Origin: Synechococcus sp. PCC 7502
Lineage (GTDB): Bacteria; Cyanobacteriota; Cyanobacteriia; Pseudanabaenales; Pseudanabaenaceae
Direction of reading: 5' to 3'
Length of the DNA stretch: 64,000 bases
Assembly (NCBI RefSeq): GCF_000317085.1
Contig: NC_019702.1
Coordinates: forward strand, 1,518,394-1,582,393
Both the position numbers and the translations under genes were made by a program. The notes beneath the pieces are model-generated. The model was not told where the DNA came from. It did not search any database and saw nothing but the letters and a program-made list of their open reading frames with translations. This document shows, in pieces, positions 16,413-26,542 of this stretch; positions within the stretch are counted from its first letter, which is position 1; each line of letters opens with the position of its first letter.

Positions 16413-17302
16413 GAGCCTGTTTCATATCTATTATGAGCAAGATGTATGATGCTTAGAAAATGCTAAATCCATACTCAAGTAGCCTAACAGATAAAGAATG
16501 GGAAATTATAGAACCATTGCTCCCAAAGAAAAAGCAAACTAGACCGCCAACTTGGACAAAAAGACAAATTTTAGACGGCATACTCTACCAACTCAAAAAC
16601 GGCTGTAATTGGCGAGATATGCCCCGAGACTTACCACCATTCTCTACAGTGTATCGATACTACAAGGAGTGGAAAGATACAGGTACATTTACTGCGATTA
16701 TGGAAGCTTTGCATTCAACAGCCCGTGAACAGTCAAAAAAAATCAAAATGGACAACTTTAATCATCATTGACTCACAAGCAGTGAAAAATACTTGTAATG
16801 CAAGTATAGAATCCAAGGGCTTCTGCTCCTACAAAGCAACTAACGGGATCAAAAGACATTTAGCCGTTGACACTCTGGGATTTCCTTTCTTTACCTATTT
16901 AACAAGAGCAAATGTATCAGATGACCAAGGACTGATTGAGATGTTAACGTTTAACATTGATTACTTCAAATCGAAGCCAGATGACATTACCCTAACTACG
17001 ATATTGCTGGATAGTGGTTATCATATCGAAAAATTGACGACTGATTTACAGAAGGTTTATCCTGAGATTATGACTAAGATTAGGTTTGAAATTTCTCCTA
17101 AGGTATCAAAGCAACAGAAGGCAGAAAAAGGTCTGTCTGGGTTTGTAGTTGTGCCGACAAGGTGGGTACTTGGGTTGAAAGATGCAAAATCTTAGTTAAG
17201 AACTTTGAGAGAACTCTTTTTAATGCTACGGCTAAACTCAATCTTTGCTTTATTCGTTTGATGCTAAAAACAATTGCTACTCATGAGATATGAAACAGGC
17301 TC
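16413..17302 (+). mobile_element. IS5-family insertion sequence, copy 1 (internal 16-bp deletion)
   Basis: 890 bp with inverted ends GAGCCTGTTTCATAT, flanked on both sides by TATA (16409-16412 and 17303-17306), so the target duplication is TA or TATA. The transposase is read from two overlapping frames, 16460-16771 and 16725-17195. Relative to the intact copy at 49097-50002 it lacks 16 bp after 17166. That removes the IERSNAW segment with the catalytic Glu and shifts the frame. The element is defective in cis but may be mobilised in trans. Confidence 0.85.
16460..17195 (+). pseudogene. IS5-family transposase, truncated by deletion
   Basis: Frame 1 (103 residues, MLNPYSSSLTDKEWEIIEPLL) and frame 2 join at a run of eight A (16735-16742), where a one-base slip continues into IIIDSQAVKN (first Asp) and LLDSGYHIEKL (second Asp). 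The protein then ends early as RWVLGLKDAKS because of the 16-bp deletion. It therefore lacks the Glu of the DDE triad and should be inactive. Confidence 0.8.
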
Positions 17303-17504
17303 TATACTCCTGCCATTTTTTTCTTTGAACTCGGTTTATATATTTATACCATCTGTAGCCTATACTCTTCGATTTGGTATAAGGAGAAATTTATCACTAG
17401 AAAACTTACAGTTATGATTCACCTCAAAGATATAGAATCTGTTGATTTCTATGAACTTGAAGAGTTTTTAACATCAGCCTGTTTTTAGTTCAAATTTATG
17501 AGGT

Positions 17505-18803
17505 TTACAAGTCTTGAAGCCTCAGTCTTACAGAATCACCGTGGGATGGTAAGCCTTCTGCTTCGGTTAAAGCGGCGATCGCCCCCGACACATCCTTTAA
17601 TGCCTCCGGGCTGAACTGGATAATGCTGGAATGTTTCATAAAGGTCTCTACGCCCAAAGGTGACGCATAGCGGGCTGCTCCCGAAGTTGGCAAGGTGTGA
17701 TTAGGTCCTGCTAGATAATCTCCCACCGCCTCTGGGGTGGAATGCCCGAGAAAAATGGCTCCTGCATGGCGAATCATCTCTAACATTTCCCAAGGTTCTT
17801 CGATCGCTAGTTCCAAATGTTCTGGCGCAAATAGATTAGATAGATCAGCAGCAGTTTTGAGGCTATCTACAACAACGACTAAACCATAATTTGCGATCGC
17901 TTTTTCGGTGAGGATACGACGGGGATGTCTTTCTAGTTGAACTTTGACCTCTTCTGTCACTTTATTTGCCAAACGGGCATCGGTGGTAATTAAAATCGCC
18001 GCAGCTAAGGAATCATGCTCTGCCTGTGCCAAAAGATCGGCGGCAATATGCACGGGATGGGCAGTTTGATCGGCAATAATTAAAACTTCTGAAGGACCAG
18101 CCAAAGAATCGATCCCAACTTTGCCATAGACTTGTTTTTTAGCAAGGGTAACGTAAATATTCCCAGGTCCAGAAATCACATCAACGGCGGGAATAGTTTC
18201 GGTTCCATATGCCAAAGCGGCGATCGCCTGCGCCCCCCCAATCCGATAAATTTCATCAACCCCAGCAATATCGGCAGCAACTAAAATGGCGGGATTAATA
18301 GTTTTATCTTTACCCGTCGGTGTGACCATGACAATCCGCTTTACCCCAGCCACAACCGCAGGCACGGCATTCATCAACACTGTACTTGGGTAGGTGGCTT
18401 TACCACCAGGTACATAAATTCCCGCAATATCCACGGGACTGTAACGTTTACCAAGCACTGTATTTTTATCACCGAATTGTACCCAACTTTTCGGTACACG
18501 CTGTTTATGGAAACTTAAAATGCGTTCATGGGCAGTTTCGATCGCTTTCAGCAATTCACTATTGACTTTTTGATAAGCTACATCTAGCTCTGCTCCACTA
18601 ATGCGGAGATCAGCTTGGGTAATAGTCTGCCCATCAAACTCAGCCGTATAGCGAATTAGAGCAAGGTCTCCCTGTCGGCGTACTGTTTGAATTATTTCAC
18701 TGACGGTAGCTTCTTTATGAGTTACTTGGTCATCATAAATGCGATCGCAGATTCTTTTTATTTCAGTTTCTGCCTCAGGTCGCTGAGTAATAATTCGCAG
18801 CAT
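17505..18803 (-). CDS. hisD: Histidinol dehydrogenase
   Basis: A 432-residue, full-length enzyme for the last two oxidations of histidine synthesis (L-histidinol to L-histidine, two NAD+, Zn2+). Signature segments are visible: IAGIYVPGGKATYPSTVLM near 130, ISGPGNIYVTLAKKQVYG near 210 and the substrate/Zn region FAPEHLELAIEEP to GPNHTLPTSGAARY near 320-380. It is a cytosolic homodimer. It stands alone on the minus strand, and other his genes in the window (hisE, hisC) are separate, as is usual in cyanobacteria. About 200 bp between the IS copy and its stop hold nothing recognisable. Confidence 0.96.
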   Translation of the reverse strand: MLRIITQRPEAETEIKRICDRIYDDQVTHKEATVSEIIQTVRRQGDLALIRYTAEFDGQTITQADLRISGAELDVAYQKVNSELLKAIETAHERILSFHKQRVPKSWVQFGDKNTVLGKRYSPVDIAGIYVPGGKATYPSTVLMNAVPAVVAGVKRIVMVTPTGKDKTINPAILVAADIAGVDEIYRIGGAQAIAALAYGTETIPAVDVISGPGNIYVTLAKKQVYGKVGIDSLAGPSEVLIIADQTAHPVHIAADLLAQAEHDSLAAAILITTDARLANKVTEEVKVQLERHPRRILTEKAIANYGLVVVVDSLKTAADLSNLFAPEHLELAIEEPWEMLEMIRHAGAIFLGHSTPEAVGDYLAGPNHTLPTSGAARYASPLGVETFMKHSSIIQFSPEALKDVSGAIAALTEAEGLPSHGDSVRLRLQDL

Positions 18804-18919
18804 AGGTATTAGAGCATATAAAATCTAGACTATTAACCCCAGCTTAACCTGATTTTTTAAGATCAAGCTCAGTTCTGGTATGTATCCTATTGTAATGGTT
18901 TGCAATTTAATCTGTAAGC

Positions 18920-21358
18920 CTAGCTGCGTAAGGTTGCCCTAAATTTTTCTTCTAACACATCTCGAATTTTCTGGTGTACAGGATTAATATCGGCATCGGT
19001 CAAAGTGCGATCGCTAGCTCGATAAATTAAGCGAAAAGCCAGACTTCGTAAACCCTGTGGTACTCCTTCCCCTAGATACTGATCAAATAATTGCACAGAC
19101 TCAAGTAAATTTCCACCGGTAAAAGTAATAGCCCGTTGAATTTCTGCCACCGATACCTTTAATGGCACAAAAAAGGCAATGTCCCGATCGCTAGGGGGAA
19201 AACTGGAAAAACCTTGAAAAATTGTGATCGCCTTCCGATCAATTGCCTCTAGTAATGCGCCTAAATCCAACTCAAAGGCATAAATCTCCGAGGGTAAATC
19301 ATGGATTTGACAAACTTGGGGATGCAGTTGCCCAAAGGTGCCAAGGCGTTCCCCTGAAATCCACAGTGAAGCGGTGCGACCGGGATGGAGACGGGAATTT
19401 TGTTGATCGGGCTGGTATTCTACCGTTACGCCCAAACGCTGAAATACAGTTTCTAAGACTCCCTTAGCGGCATACCAATCAAGGGGTTTAGTATTATGCT
19501 GCCAAGTCCCAACCGTTGGATCACCACCAAAAATACCACCAACATGATCTGCTTCAACGCTACCTTCTTCATCCTGCCAAAACACCCGCCCAATTTCAAA
19601 GCCCCATAACCAACCATTACCTTGATTTAAGTTATAGGCAAACGCCTCAATTAAGCCTGACAGTAAATCTAAGCGCAAAGCACTATACTCTAAGGCAACG
19701 GGATTGGTGATTTTGACTTGAGTAGATTGAGTTGGACTACACAAAGAACTATGGGTAACTTCAGTTAAGCCCACACCCCGAAGACATTCTCGAATTTGTC
19801 GTTTTAGTAATTCATCGGTGCCTAAATAGCCTAGTTCTGTCCGCGGGGGCAAGGTTTCTTGGAATTTATCGTAGCCATAGATGCGAGCAATCTCTTCAAT
19901 TAGGTCAATCTCCCGCTCTATATCCGCATAACGATAGGTGGGCACGGCTACTTCCCAAGTATCTGGGTGCAAATTATCAGCTTTCAATTCATCATTAGCT
20001 TTTAACTCAAAGGATAAGGCTGTTAGAACCTTAGTCACGATTTCCGCCGATAAATCAACGCTATCCCCATCCTCAGTTTCAATGGAACCTAAAACTTCCT
20101 GTACTCGTTCTAGCCTGAGGGTAATTTTTCTGGTTTCCGTGGGGCGGCGATCGCTAATACTTTGACTGATAATCTCACCACCTGCCAGTTCCAAAATTAA
20201 TTCTAAGGCTCTTGCTGTGGCAATTTCTAACCCCGCTTGATTTACCCCTCGTTCATAGCGTGCCGATGCCTCTGTGCGTAACCCCTGCGCCCTTGCTGAC
20301 TTGCGCACTACAGTTTGATCAAATAATGCTGCTTCTAGGACTAAATTGACCGTGCGATCGCTTACCTCTGTTTCTTTACCACCCATGACCCCGGCGATCG
20401 CCACAGGGATATCACCTGAAGTAATGAGTAAATTTTGACTAGATAAATTTCGAGTTTGTCCATCTAGGGTAATTAGGGTTTCCTGTTCACGGGCAAAGCG
20501 CACACCGATCTTTAGATCAGACTCTAAATCGGAACCTAAAGTATCGGCATCAAAACCATGCAACGGCTGTCCCCATTCCAACAAAATATAATTAGTAATA
20601 TCTACAATATTATTAATTGATCGCATACCTGCCGCTTGAATCCGCCGTTGTAGCCACTGGGGAGAATCTTGAACTTTTATGCCCTTAATTAAAGTGCCAA
20701 TATAGGCAGGACAAGCTTTAACTGCATCTCTAGAATCTACAGATACCCAATTTTCAGACTTGATCTCATAGTTTGATTTAGCGATCGGTAACTTAACTTT
20801 CTCACCGATCAAAGCTCCTAATTCCCGTGCCATCCCGACCATACTCAAGGCATCAGCCCGATTTGCCGTAGAGCTAACATCTAAAATCACATCATCCAAT
20901 CCCAACAACGGACGCACATCTGCCCCAATAGTTACACCTTCAGGAAATTCATGAATACCACTGGATTCCTTTGCCAAACCTAATTCTGACAAGGAGCAAA
21001 TCATGCCCTCTGAGCGCACCCCCCGTAATTTTGTAGGACGTAATTTTAAATCTACCGTAGGTAAGTAAGTGCCAATAGTCGCCACAGGTACATATAACCC
21101 AGTTCGGGCATTTGCCGCCCCACAGACAATGTTTAAAGGTTCATTCCCACCCACATCTACGGTACAAACTTGAAGGCGATCGGCTTGGGGATGACGCTCT
21201 GCATTTAAAATTTTGCCCACCACCACACCATCAGCCCAGGTACGGCGATCTTCAATACCCTCTACTTCAAACCCAGCCATAGTCAAAGCATCTGCAACTT
21301 CTTGGGGAGATAAGGAAAAGCTTACTAATTCTTGCAGCCAGTTTAGGGAAATATGCAT
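18920..21358 (-). CDS. pheT: Phenylalanyl-tRNA synthetase beta subunit
   Basis: An 812-residue beta chain of the heterotetrameric PheRS. A tRNA-binding OB domain covers about 40-150 ([21 protein letters not shown]). The B3/B4 editing domain runs at about 210-390, B5 at about 400-480 with [23 protein letters not shown], the catalytic-like core to about 700, and the FDX-ACB anticodon-binding domain lies at 715-812 ([13 protein letters not shown]). Length is normal. The catalytic alpha subunit is not in the window. The gene is followed by 115 bp before hisD and stands 76 bp from the FAH gene. Confidence 0.96.
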   Translation of the reverse strand: MHISLNWLQELVSFSLSPQEVADALTMAGFEVEGIEDRRTWADGVVVGKILNAERHPQADRLQVCTVDVGGNEPLNIVCGAANARTGLYVPVATIGTYLPTVDLKLRPTKLRGVRSEGMICSLSELGLAKESSGIHEFPEGVTIGADVRPLLGLDDVILDVSSTANRADALSMVGMARELGALIGEKVKLPIAKSNYEIKSENWVSVDSRDAVKACPAYIGTLIKGIKVQDSPQWLQRRIQAAGMRSINNIVDITNYILLEWGQPLHGFDADTLGSDLESDLKIGVRFAREQETLITLDGQTRNLSSQNLLITSGDIPVAIAGVMGGKETEVSDRTVNLVLEAALFDQTVVRKSARAQGLRTEASARYERGVNQAGLEIATARALELILELAGGEIISQSISDRRPTETRKITLRLERVQEVLGSIETEDGDSVDLSAEIVTKVLTALSFELKANDELKADNLHPDTWEVAVPTYRYADIEREIDLIEEIARIYGYDKFQETLPPRTELGYLGTDELLKRQIRECLRGVGLTEVTHSSLCSPTQSTQVKITNPVALEYSALRLDLLSGLIEAFAYNLNQGNGWLWGFEIGRVFWQDEEGSVEADHVGGIFGGDPTVGTWQHNTKPLDWYAAKGVLETVFQRLGVTVEYQPDQQNSRLHPGRTASLWISGERLGTFGQLHPQVCQIHDLPSEIYAFELDLGALLEAIDRKAITIFQGFSSFPPSDRDIAFFVPLKVSVAEIQRAITFTGGNLLESVQLFDQYLGEGVPQGLRSLAFRLIYRASDRTLTDADINPVHQKIRDVLEEKFRATLRS

Positions 21359-21434
21359 TGATCAGCTGTGGGTTAATTTAACTAGAGGGAGTTTTAAGTC
21401 TAATTTATCATGTTTAAGGATGGCTCAAAACCGC

Positions 21435-22244
21435 TTAGCTCTCATCCTCTTCCAAGTTTGCTAAAGGGCTACGTAGGTCTACATAATTTTGCAACTTGCC
21501 AATTCCTTCGATTTCAATGGCAATGCGATCGCCCACTTGTAAAGCTCCAACCCCTTGAGGTGTTCCTGTCAGGATTATATCTCCTGGGAGCAATGTCATA
21601 ATTTGACTGATATAAGCTACTAAAAACTCTGGACTAAAAACCATATTGTCGATGGTATCAGCCTGTAAGGGTTGCTTAGAACTTTGTAAGAAAGTTTGAA
21701 TCTGTGCTGTAGGGCTGATCTCGCGCACAATCCAAGGACCCAGGGGGCAGAAAGTATCAAAGCCTTTAGCCCTTGTCCACTGATTATCCTGTCTTTGTAA
21801 ATCCCTTGCGGTTACATCATTGGCGATCGTATAACCCCAAATAGCTGAGGAGGCTTGATCTAAGGAGCAGTTAGTACAGTAGCTACCAATTACTAAAGCC
21901 AATTCTCCTTCATAATCAATTTGCTTAGACTGCGATGGTAATAAAATCTTCCCCTCTGGCGCAAGAATAGCACTCGATGGCTTTAAAAATATTAAAGGTT
22001 CTGTAGGTACTGGGCTATTCATTTCCGCAGCATGTGCCACATAGTTTTTACCAACTGCCACAATCTTACTGGGTTCACAGGGAGCCAATAATTCATAACC
22101 ATCTGGGGCAATTAAGTCATTAGTAGGCTTACCTCCCAACCAAGGAGCCGCACTTAATATCTGTACAGATTGGTTTAATTGCAAAATACCGTAAAAAACT
22201 CGCTCATGACTGGCGGTTTTGACTCGAACATAGCGATCTGCCAT
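21435..22244 (-). CDS. Fumarylacetoacetate hydrolase-family protein
   Basis: A 269-residue protein of the FAH superfamily. Residues 60-90 carry NYVAHAAEMNSPVPTEPLIFLKPSSA, the metal-binding Glu/Asp set appears in IDYEGELALVIG (near 110) and NDVTARDLQRQDNQW (near 143), and TGTPQGVG lies near 230. Family members hydrolyse or decarboxylate acylpyruvates and related beta-diketo acids in the cytosol. The substrate cannot be set from sequence; acylpyruvase or oxaloacetate tautomerase/decarboxylase activity is possible. It is upstream of pheT on the same strand but need not be related. Confidence 0.85.
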   Translation of the reverse strand: MADRYVRVKTASHERVFYGILQLNQSVQILSAAPWLGGKPTNDLIAPDGYELLAPCEPSKIVAVGKNYVAHAAEMNSPVPTEPLIFLKPSSAILAPEGKILLPSQSKQIDYEGELALVIGSYCTNCSLDQASSAIWGYTIANDVTARDLQRQDNQWTRAKGFDTFCPLGPWIVREISPTAQIQTFLQSSKQPLQADTIDNMVFSPEFLVAYISQIMTLLPGDIILTGTPQGVGALQVGDRIAIEIEGIGKLQNYVDLRSPLANLEEDES

Positions 22245-22509
22245 ATTGTCTTGGCTTAAGTTTTATTAATGATCATTTTACCTGAATCTGCCTTGATCTC
22301 ACCTCGTCCAATTTAATCTACAGCAATTTATTTGCAGATTACAGTCTATTTGAGGATTAAGGGATAGGTTGGGTTAGGGGCTGCGGGTTTTACCCCTGTA
22401 CCCCGTACTACGCAAATCCATAAAAAACTGTAATTGCAGAAATTTATAACTTCTAGACTTATTAACAAAACTAAGATATCATTAAAGACTGTGATTTTTT
22501 AAGACTCCT

Positions 22510-22875
22510 ATGAATGCCCAAGCGATCATCAGCGAAATTGAAGCTAAATACTTAAAGTCAGATATCCCTCAACTCTATGTGGGAGATACTGTCAAAGTTG
22601 GTGTCAAAATTAAGGAGGGTGATAAGTTCCGTACTCAACCCTACGAAGGTGTAATTATCTCCAAAGCTCGTAGTGGTATCAACTCTACTATGACTGTGCG
22701 TAAAACTTTCCAAGGTGTTGGCGTAGAAAGAGTATTTTTACTCCACTCCCCCCAAGTCGAAAGTATAAAAGTTATACGTCGAGGTAAGGTCAGAAGGGCT
22801 AAATTATACTATCTGCGCGATCGCATCGGTAAAGCCAGCCGTGTTAAGCAAAGATTTGATCGAGATCTCACCTAA
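22510..22875 (+). CDS. rplS: 50S ribosomal protein L19
   Basis: 121 residues with the L19 core: [32 protein letters not shown] and the conserved [36 protein letters not shown]19 sits at the interface of the ribosomal subunits. It is followed by tRNA-Trp, secE and nusG, a gene order common in cyanobacteria. The 265 bp upstream contain AT-rich promoter-like sequence but no feature I can name. Confidence 0.96.
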   Translation: MNAQAIISEIEAKYLKSDIPQLYVGDTVKVGVKIKEGDKFRTQPYEGVIISKARSGINSTMTVRKTFQGVGVERVFLLHSPQVESIKVIRRGKVRRAKLYYLRDRIGKASRVKQRFDRDLT

Positions 22876-22943
22876 GTCCCTGCGAAAGTACGAGGATTAT
22901 GCTAAAGTCAATTTATCTCAAGTTTAATTAAGCTACGAAAATT

Positions 22944-23016
22944 GCGCTCTTAGTTCAGTTGGTAGAACGCAGGTCTCCAAAACCTGATGTCGGGGGTTCA
23001 AGTCCTCCAGGGCGCG
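22944..23016 (+). tRNA. tRNA-Trp (CCA anticodon)
   Basis: 73 nt. The acceptor GCGCTCT pairs with AGGGCGC (one T-G), and the discriminator is G. The anticodon stem CAGGT/ACCTG encloses CTCCAAA, giving anticodon CCA. The T arm contains GGTTCAAGTCC. No encoded CCA tail. It lies between rplS and secE, as in many bacteria. Confidence 0.94.
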
Positions 23017-23104
23017 CTCGCCTATCACCTTCAAGCCTAAAATTTGAAACTTAAACTTTTCAAAAATTAGCAACCAAAAAATTAGCAACCAAAAAATTGC
23101 AATC

Positions 23105-23344
23105 ATGACTCACAACGAAGCTAAAGATATTAAAGACGGGGAAAAGCGATCGCTAAGTCCTAGTTCTGATTTATCTGATTTTTTTAAGAGTACTAAGGCT
23201 GAGCTAGATAAAATTGTATGGCCCTCACGTCAACAACTAATTAGTGAGTCCGCAGCCGTAATTCTCATGGTTGTAGTTTCTGCAGGCTTAGTATTTTTGG
23301 TAGATAGTATTTTTGGATGGATTTCTAGTCGGATATTTCTGTAA
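23105..23344 (+). CDS. secE: Preprotein translocase subunit SecE
   Basis: 79 residues. A charged N-terminus is followed by FFKSTKAELDKIVWPSRQQLISES, the conserved amphipathic SecE helix, and a single transmembrane helix at about 51-73 (AAVILMVVVSAGLVFLVDSIF). It belongs to the SecYEG channel in plasma and thylakoid membranes. The stop overlaps the nusG start by one base (TAATG), so the two are translationally coupled. Confidence 0.94.
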   Translation: MTHNEAKDIKDGEKRSLSPSSDLSDFFKSTKAELDKIVWPSRQQLISESAAVILMVVVSAGLVFLVDSIFGWISSRIFL

Positions 23345-23949
23345 TGTTTGCTGAAAATCAAGATACAACCCAAGCTACAGACCCTAATGTGTGCCACTGG
23401 TATGCAGTTCAAGTTGCTTCAGGTTGTGAGAAACGGGTTAAGTTAAGCCTTGAACAAAGGATTCAAATGCTTGATGTTCAAGATAAAATTGTCCAGATAG
23501 AGATTCCTCAAACTCCTATTGTTAAGGTGCGTAAGGACGGGTCACGGCTTAGTTCTGAGGAAAAGGTTTTTCCTGGCTATGTACTGATCAAGATGTTTAT
23601 GAGTGATGATGCTTGGCAGGTAGTGAAAAATACTCCCCATGTAATTAACTTTGTTGGCACTGAACAGAAGCGTCATTATGGTCGAGGAAGAGGGCATGTA
23701 ACCCCCCGTCCCTTTGGCAGAAGTGAAGCAGAACGCATTTTCAAAATCGCTGAACTACAAGAGCCAGTCATCAAGATTGATATGTCTGTGGGAGACAAGA
23801 TTAAAGTCCTCTCAGGACCATTTAAAGATTTTGAAGGAGAAGTGGTTGAGGTAACGCCTGAACGCAGTAAACTCAAAGCCCTACTTTCAATTTTTGGTAG
23901 AGACACTCCCGTAGAATTGGAGTTTAACCAAGTTCAAAAAAATAATTAA
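23344..23949 (+). CDS. nusG: Transcription termination/antitermination factor NusG
   Basis: 201 residues. The NGN domain starts at CHWYAVQVASGCEKRVKLSLEQR and contains EEKVFPGYVLIKM. The KOW domain starts near 145 with IDMSVGDKIKVLSGPFKDFEGEV. NusG binds RNA polymerase across the cleft. It is preceded by secE with a one-base overlap and followed by rplK after 91 bp. Confidence 0.96.
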   Translation: MFAENQDTTQATDPNVCHWYAVQVASGCEKRVKLSLEQRIQMLDVQDKIVQIEIPQTPIVKVRKDGSRLSSEEKVFPGYVLIKMFMSDDAWQVVKNTPHVINFVGTEQKRHYGRGRGHVTPRPFGRSEAERIFKIAELQEPVIKIDMSVGDKIKVLSGPFKDFEGEVVEVTPERSKLKALLSIFGRDTPVELEFNQVQKNN

Positions 23950-24040
23950 AGTTTTTCATTTCAAGCTTTGAGTGAGGCTTTAAGACTATCGTGTCAATCC
24001 AAATTAATATAAAAAGTTAATCCAAAATTAATCCAAACCA

Positions 24041-24466
24041 ATGGCAAAAAAAGTTACCGCAATTATTAAACTCGCACTCAATGCGGGTAAAGCAAACCCT
24101 GCACCTCCTGTTGGTCCAGCTTTAGGACAACATGGTGTCAATATCATGATGTTTTGTAAGGAATACAATGCCCGTACTGCCGATCAGGTGGGTACGGTAA
24201 TCCCTGTGGAAATTTCTGTGTTTGAGGATCGGAGCTTTAGCTTTGTGCTGAAGACCCCTCCAGCTTCGATTTTGATCCAAAAGGCAGCAGGACTAAGCAA
24301 GGGCTCAGGCGAACCTAATCGTAAAAAAGTCGGTTCTATTACCCGTAATCAGTTGCGAGAAATTGCTCAGATTAAGCTCCCAGACTTGAACGCCAATGAT
24401 ATTGATGCTGCCATGAACATTATTGAAGGCACTGCTAAAAATATGGGTGTCACAATTACAGCTTAG
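24041..24466 (+). CDS. rplK: 50S ribosomal protein L11
   Basis: 141 residues, normal length. Clear L11 signatures: [32 protein letters not shown] at the N-terminus and [25 protein letters not shown] at the C-terminus. L11 forms the stalk base with L10/L12 and binds 23S rRNA in the GTPase-associated region. Part of the secE-nusG-rplK-rplA-rplJ-rplL run. Confidence 0.97.
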   Translation: MAKKVTAIIKLALNAGKANPAPPVGPALGQHGVNIMMFCKEYNARTADQVGTVIPVEISVFEDRSFSFVLKTPPASILIQKAAGLSKGSGEPNRKKVGSITRNQLREIAQIKLPDLNANDIDAAMNIIEGTAKNMGVTITA

Positions 24467-24519
24467 TTGACCATATTGGCTTGTTTGAGTTAAGATTAAA
24501 GACTTAACTAATTATTTAT

Positions 24520-24553
24520 CGGGGGAGAGGCTCTAAACTTCGTTATTACCCCA
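24520..24553 (+). promoter_or_regulatory. Possible L1-responsive mRNA hairpin before rplA
   Basis: GGGGG at 24521-24525 can pair with CCCC at 24549-24552 around an AGAGGCTCT segment, just 12 bp before the rplA start and next to its ribosome site (AAGGAAGG). L1 represses its own operon by binding a structured mRNA site in several bacteria. The fit is by position and shape only. Confidence 0.3.
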
Positions 24554-24564
24554 AGGAAGGAAAA

Positions 24565-25281
24565 ATGGCTAAAAAAGCTTCAAAGCGGGTGCGTTTAGCG
24601 CAAAGCAAAGTCGAGTTAAGGGCTTATATGCCCTCGGAAGCGTTAGCTTTATTAAAAGATACAGCTACTGCTAAGTTTATAGAATCTGCCGAGGCTCATG
24701 TGCGGCTGGGTATTGATCCAAAATATGCAGACCAACAACTAAGAACCACCGTAGCATTACCCAAAGGGACAGGAATGACTGTGAAAGTTGCGGTAATTGC
24801 GCGTGGGGAAAAAGTAGCTGAGGCAGCGGCGGCTGGGGCAGATATTTCTGGTTCTGAAGACTTGATTGATGAAATCAGTAAAGGAATGCTGGATTTTGAT
24901 CTATTAATTGCTACTCCAGATATGATGCCTCAGGTGGCTAAATTAGGGCGGCTTTTGGGTCCAAGAGGGCTTATGCCTTCTCCTAAGGGTGGTACGGTTA
25001 CCTTTGATTTAGCAACGGCGATCGCTGAGTTTAAGGGCGGTAAGATTGAGTTCCGTGCTGATCGAACTGGTATTGTCCATGTCTTGTTTGGCAAAGCTAA
25101 TTTTACCGTTGAGGATTTGCTGACAAACCTTAAAGCGCTCCAAGAAGTGATTGATCGTAATCGTCCTTCGGGTGCTAAGGGTAGGTATTGGCGATCGCTG
25201 TATGTATCTTCAACTATGGGTCCTGCCATAGAAGTGGATATTAGCTCTTTGCGAGACCTAAAATTAGGTGAAGCTGCCTAA
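24565..25281 (+). CDS. rplA: 50S ribosomal protein L1
   Basis: 238 residues. Conserved core includes [19 protein letters not shown], the central [14 protein letters not shown] and [19 protein letters not shown]1 forms the mobile stalk that guides E-site tRNA out of the ribosome. A strong ribosome site (AAGGAAGGAAAA) precedes ATG. It is followed by 193 bp of leader before rplJ. Confidence 0.97.
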   Translation: MAKKASKRVRLAQSKVELRAYMPSEALALLKDTATAKFIESAEAHVRLGIDPKYADQQLRTTVALPKGTGMTVKVAVIARGEKVAEAAAAGADISGSEDLIDEISKGMLDFDLLIATPDMMPQVAKLGRLLGPRGLMPSPKGGTVTFDLATAIAEFKGGKIEFRADRTGIVHVLFGKANFTVEDLLTNLKALQEVIDRNRPSGAKGRYWRSLYVSSTMGPAIEVDISSLRDLKLGEAA

Positions 25282-25460
25282 CTATACTAGACCTTAGATG
25301 TGGAGATATTGCCTACTGAAATTTTTTACAACTTGATATTGTAGCCGTAGATAGCAGGGGCATTGCTTAATTTCCTGCTGAGGTGAAGTTAATAGGGTAA
25401 ATCTCTATTGCCTCGCCTTGCTATAGGTTGGGGCTTTTATTTTTGCAAAATATACCGTTA
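25282..25460 (+). ncRNA. Ribosomal protein L10 leader with terminator/antiterminator
   Basis: The 193-bp gap upstream of rplJ holds a structured leader typical of rplJL operons, where the L10-(L12)4 complex binds its own mRNA. A terminator stem GCCTCGCC/GGTTGGGGC (25410-25434, loop TTGCTATA) is followed by TTTTATTTTT. An alternative stem pairs AATAGGG (25391-25397) with CTCTATT and GAGG (25379-25382) with the CCTC of the terminator. The two are mutually exclusive, so attenuation is the likely control. Confidence 0.7.
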
Positions 25461-25474
25461 AGGAGGTGAGAAAT

Positions 25475-25999
25475 ATGGGAAAAACTTTAGAACAAAAGCA
25501 AGATGTAGTCGCTAAGCTGGAAGCAGAAATTGCTGATGCCCAAATGATTATAGTGCTTGATTTTGCCACATTAACCGTAGCAGAAATTACTAAGCTGCGT
25601 CGGCAAATGAGACCCTCTGGGACTGTGTGTAAAGTGACTAAAAACACTTTGATGAAAAAGGCGATCGAGTCTAAATCCGAGTGGCAACCTTTGGAAACTT
25701 TTTTAAAGGGAACCTCTGTGTGCTTAGTGATTAAAGAGGATGTTGGTGCTGCGTTCAAAGCCTATCAGGGATTTTTAAAGGAAACTAAAAAAACTGAACT
25801 GCGGGGCGGAGTATTTGATGGTCGGGCTTTAAATCCAGAACAACTTAAGGCGATCGCCGATCTGCCATCTAAGGAAGTACTTTTGGGACAAATTGCTGGC
25901 GCAATCAATGGTGTTGCTACAAAACTGGCATTTGGCATCAAAGAAGTACCTCAATCTTTGGCGAGGGCAATCAAAGCCATTCACGAAGAAGCTGCGTAA
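25475..25999 (+). CDS. rplJ: 50S ribosomal protein L10
   Basis: 174 residues from ATG 25475, chosen over GTG 25466 because AAGGAGGTGA sits 6-9 bases upstream and would otherwise be inside the gene. Core segments include IIVLDFATLTVAEITKLRRQMR, CKVTKNTLMKKAI and GQIAGAINGVATKLAFGIKEVP. L10 anchors L7/L12 dimers on the ribosome. Cotranscribed with rplL and controlled by the leader in front. Confidence 0.95.
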   Translation: MGKTLEQKQDVVAKLEAEIADAQMIIVLDFATLTVAEITKLRRQMRPSGTVCKVTKNTLMKKAIESKSEWQPLETFLKGTSVCLVIKEDVGAAFKAYQGFLKETKKTELRGGVFDGRALNPEQLKAIADLPSKEVLLGQIAGAINGVATKLAFGIKEVPQSLARAIKAIHEEAA

Positions 26000-26097
26000 A
26001 AGTAGCTTAATCCTTTGCTCAATTAACTTGATTAATTAAACATTCAAGTAAGCATTCAAATAAACAATCAACATAATTAAACTTAAGGAGAAATTCG

Positions 26098-26484
26098 ATG
26101 TCTGCTGTAACTGATGAAATTATTGAGAAACTAAAATCACTAACCCTACTAGAGGCTGCTGAATTAGTTAAGGCAATTGAAGAAACCTTTGGAGTATCTG
26201 CTGCTGCTCCTGTAGGCGGTGTGGTCGTTGCTGCTGCTGCTGCTGCTCCTGTGGAAGAAGTAGAAGAAAAAACTGCATTTGACTTAGTATTAGATGCTGT
26301 ACCTGCGGATAAGAAAATTTCAATCTTGAAGGTGGTACGGGAAATTACTGGTCTTGGCTTGAAAGATGCTAAGGATTTAGTGGAAGCTGCACCTAAAACC
26401 GTTAAAGAAGGTCTGCCTAAAGCCGATGCTGAGGCTGCTAAGAAGCAACTAGAAGATGCCGGTGCTACTGCTTCTGTTAAGTAA
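26098..26484 (+). CDS. rplL: 50S ribosomal protein L7/L12
   Basis: 128 residues. The N-terminal dimerisation helices ([26 protein letters not shown]) are joined by an Ala-rich hinge ([15 protein letters not shown]) to the C-terminal domain ([38 protein letters not shown]). It recruits translation GTPases. A good terminator follows at 26498-26532, and rpoB does not follow, as is usual in cyanobacteria. Confidence 0.97.
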   Translation: MSAVTDEIIEKLKSLTLLEAAELVKAIEETFGVSAAAPVGGVVVAAAAAAPVEEVEEKTAFDLVLDAVPADKKISILKVVREITGLGLKDAKDLVEAAPKTVKEGLPKADAEAAKKQLEDAGATASVK

Positions 26485-26497
26485 GGTTTTGAGTTAA

Positions 26498-26532
26498 CTG
26501 TAGGGATGCTATGGTGTCTCTACAGATTTTTT
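26498..26532 (+). terminator. Rho-independent terminator after rplL
   Basis: CTGTAGGGA (26498-26506) pairs with TCTCTACAG (26517-26525), nine pairs with one G-T, with a 10-nt loop, followed by ATTTTTTAT. It ends the ribosomal protein transcript 11 bp before the hisE start. Confidence 0.8.
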
Positions 26533-26542
26533 ATGATTTTTT

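Noticed and set aside
17307-17504. Continuation of the interrupted transposase right of the IS5-family copy
   Set aside because: Translation in the expected frame gives unrelated residues, so the target was not a clean intact gene.
22301-22509. GGTTGGGTTAGGGGCTGCGGG stretch upstream of rplS as a riboswitch
   Set aside because: It does not match the conserved core of a riboswitch class I know and no expression platform is visible.
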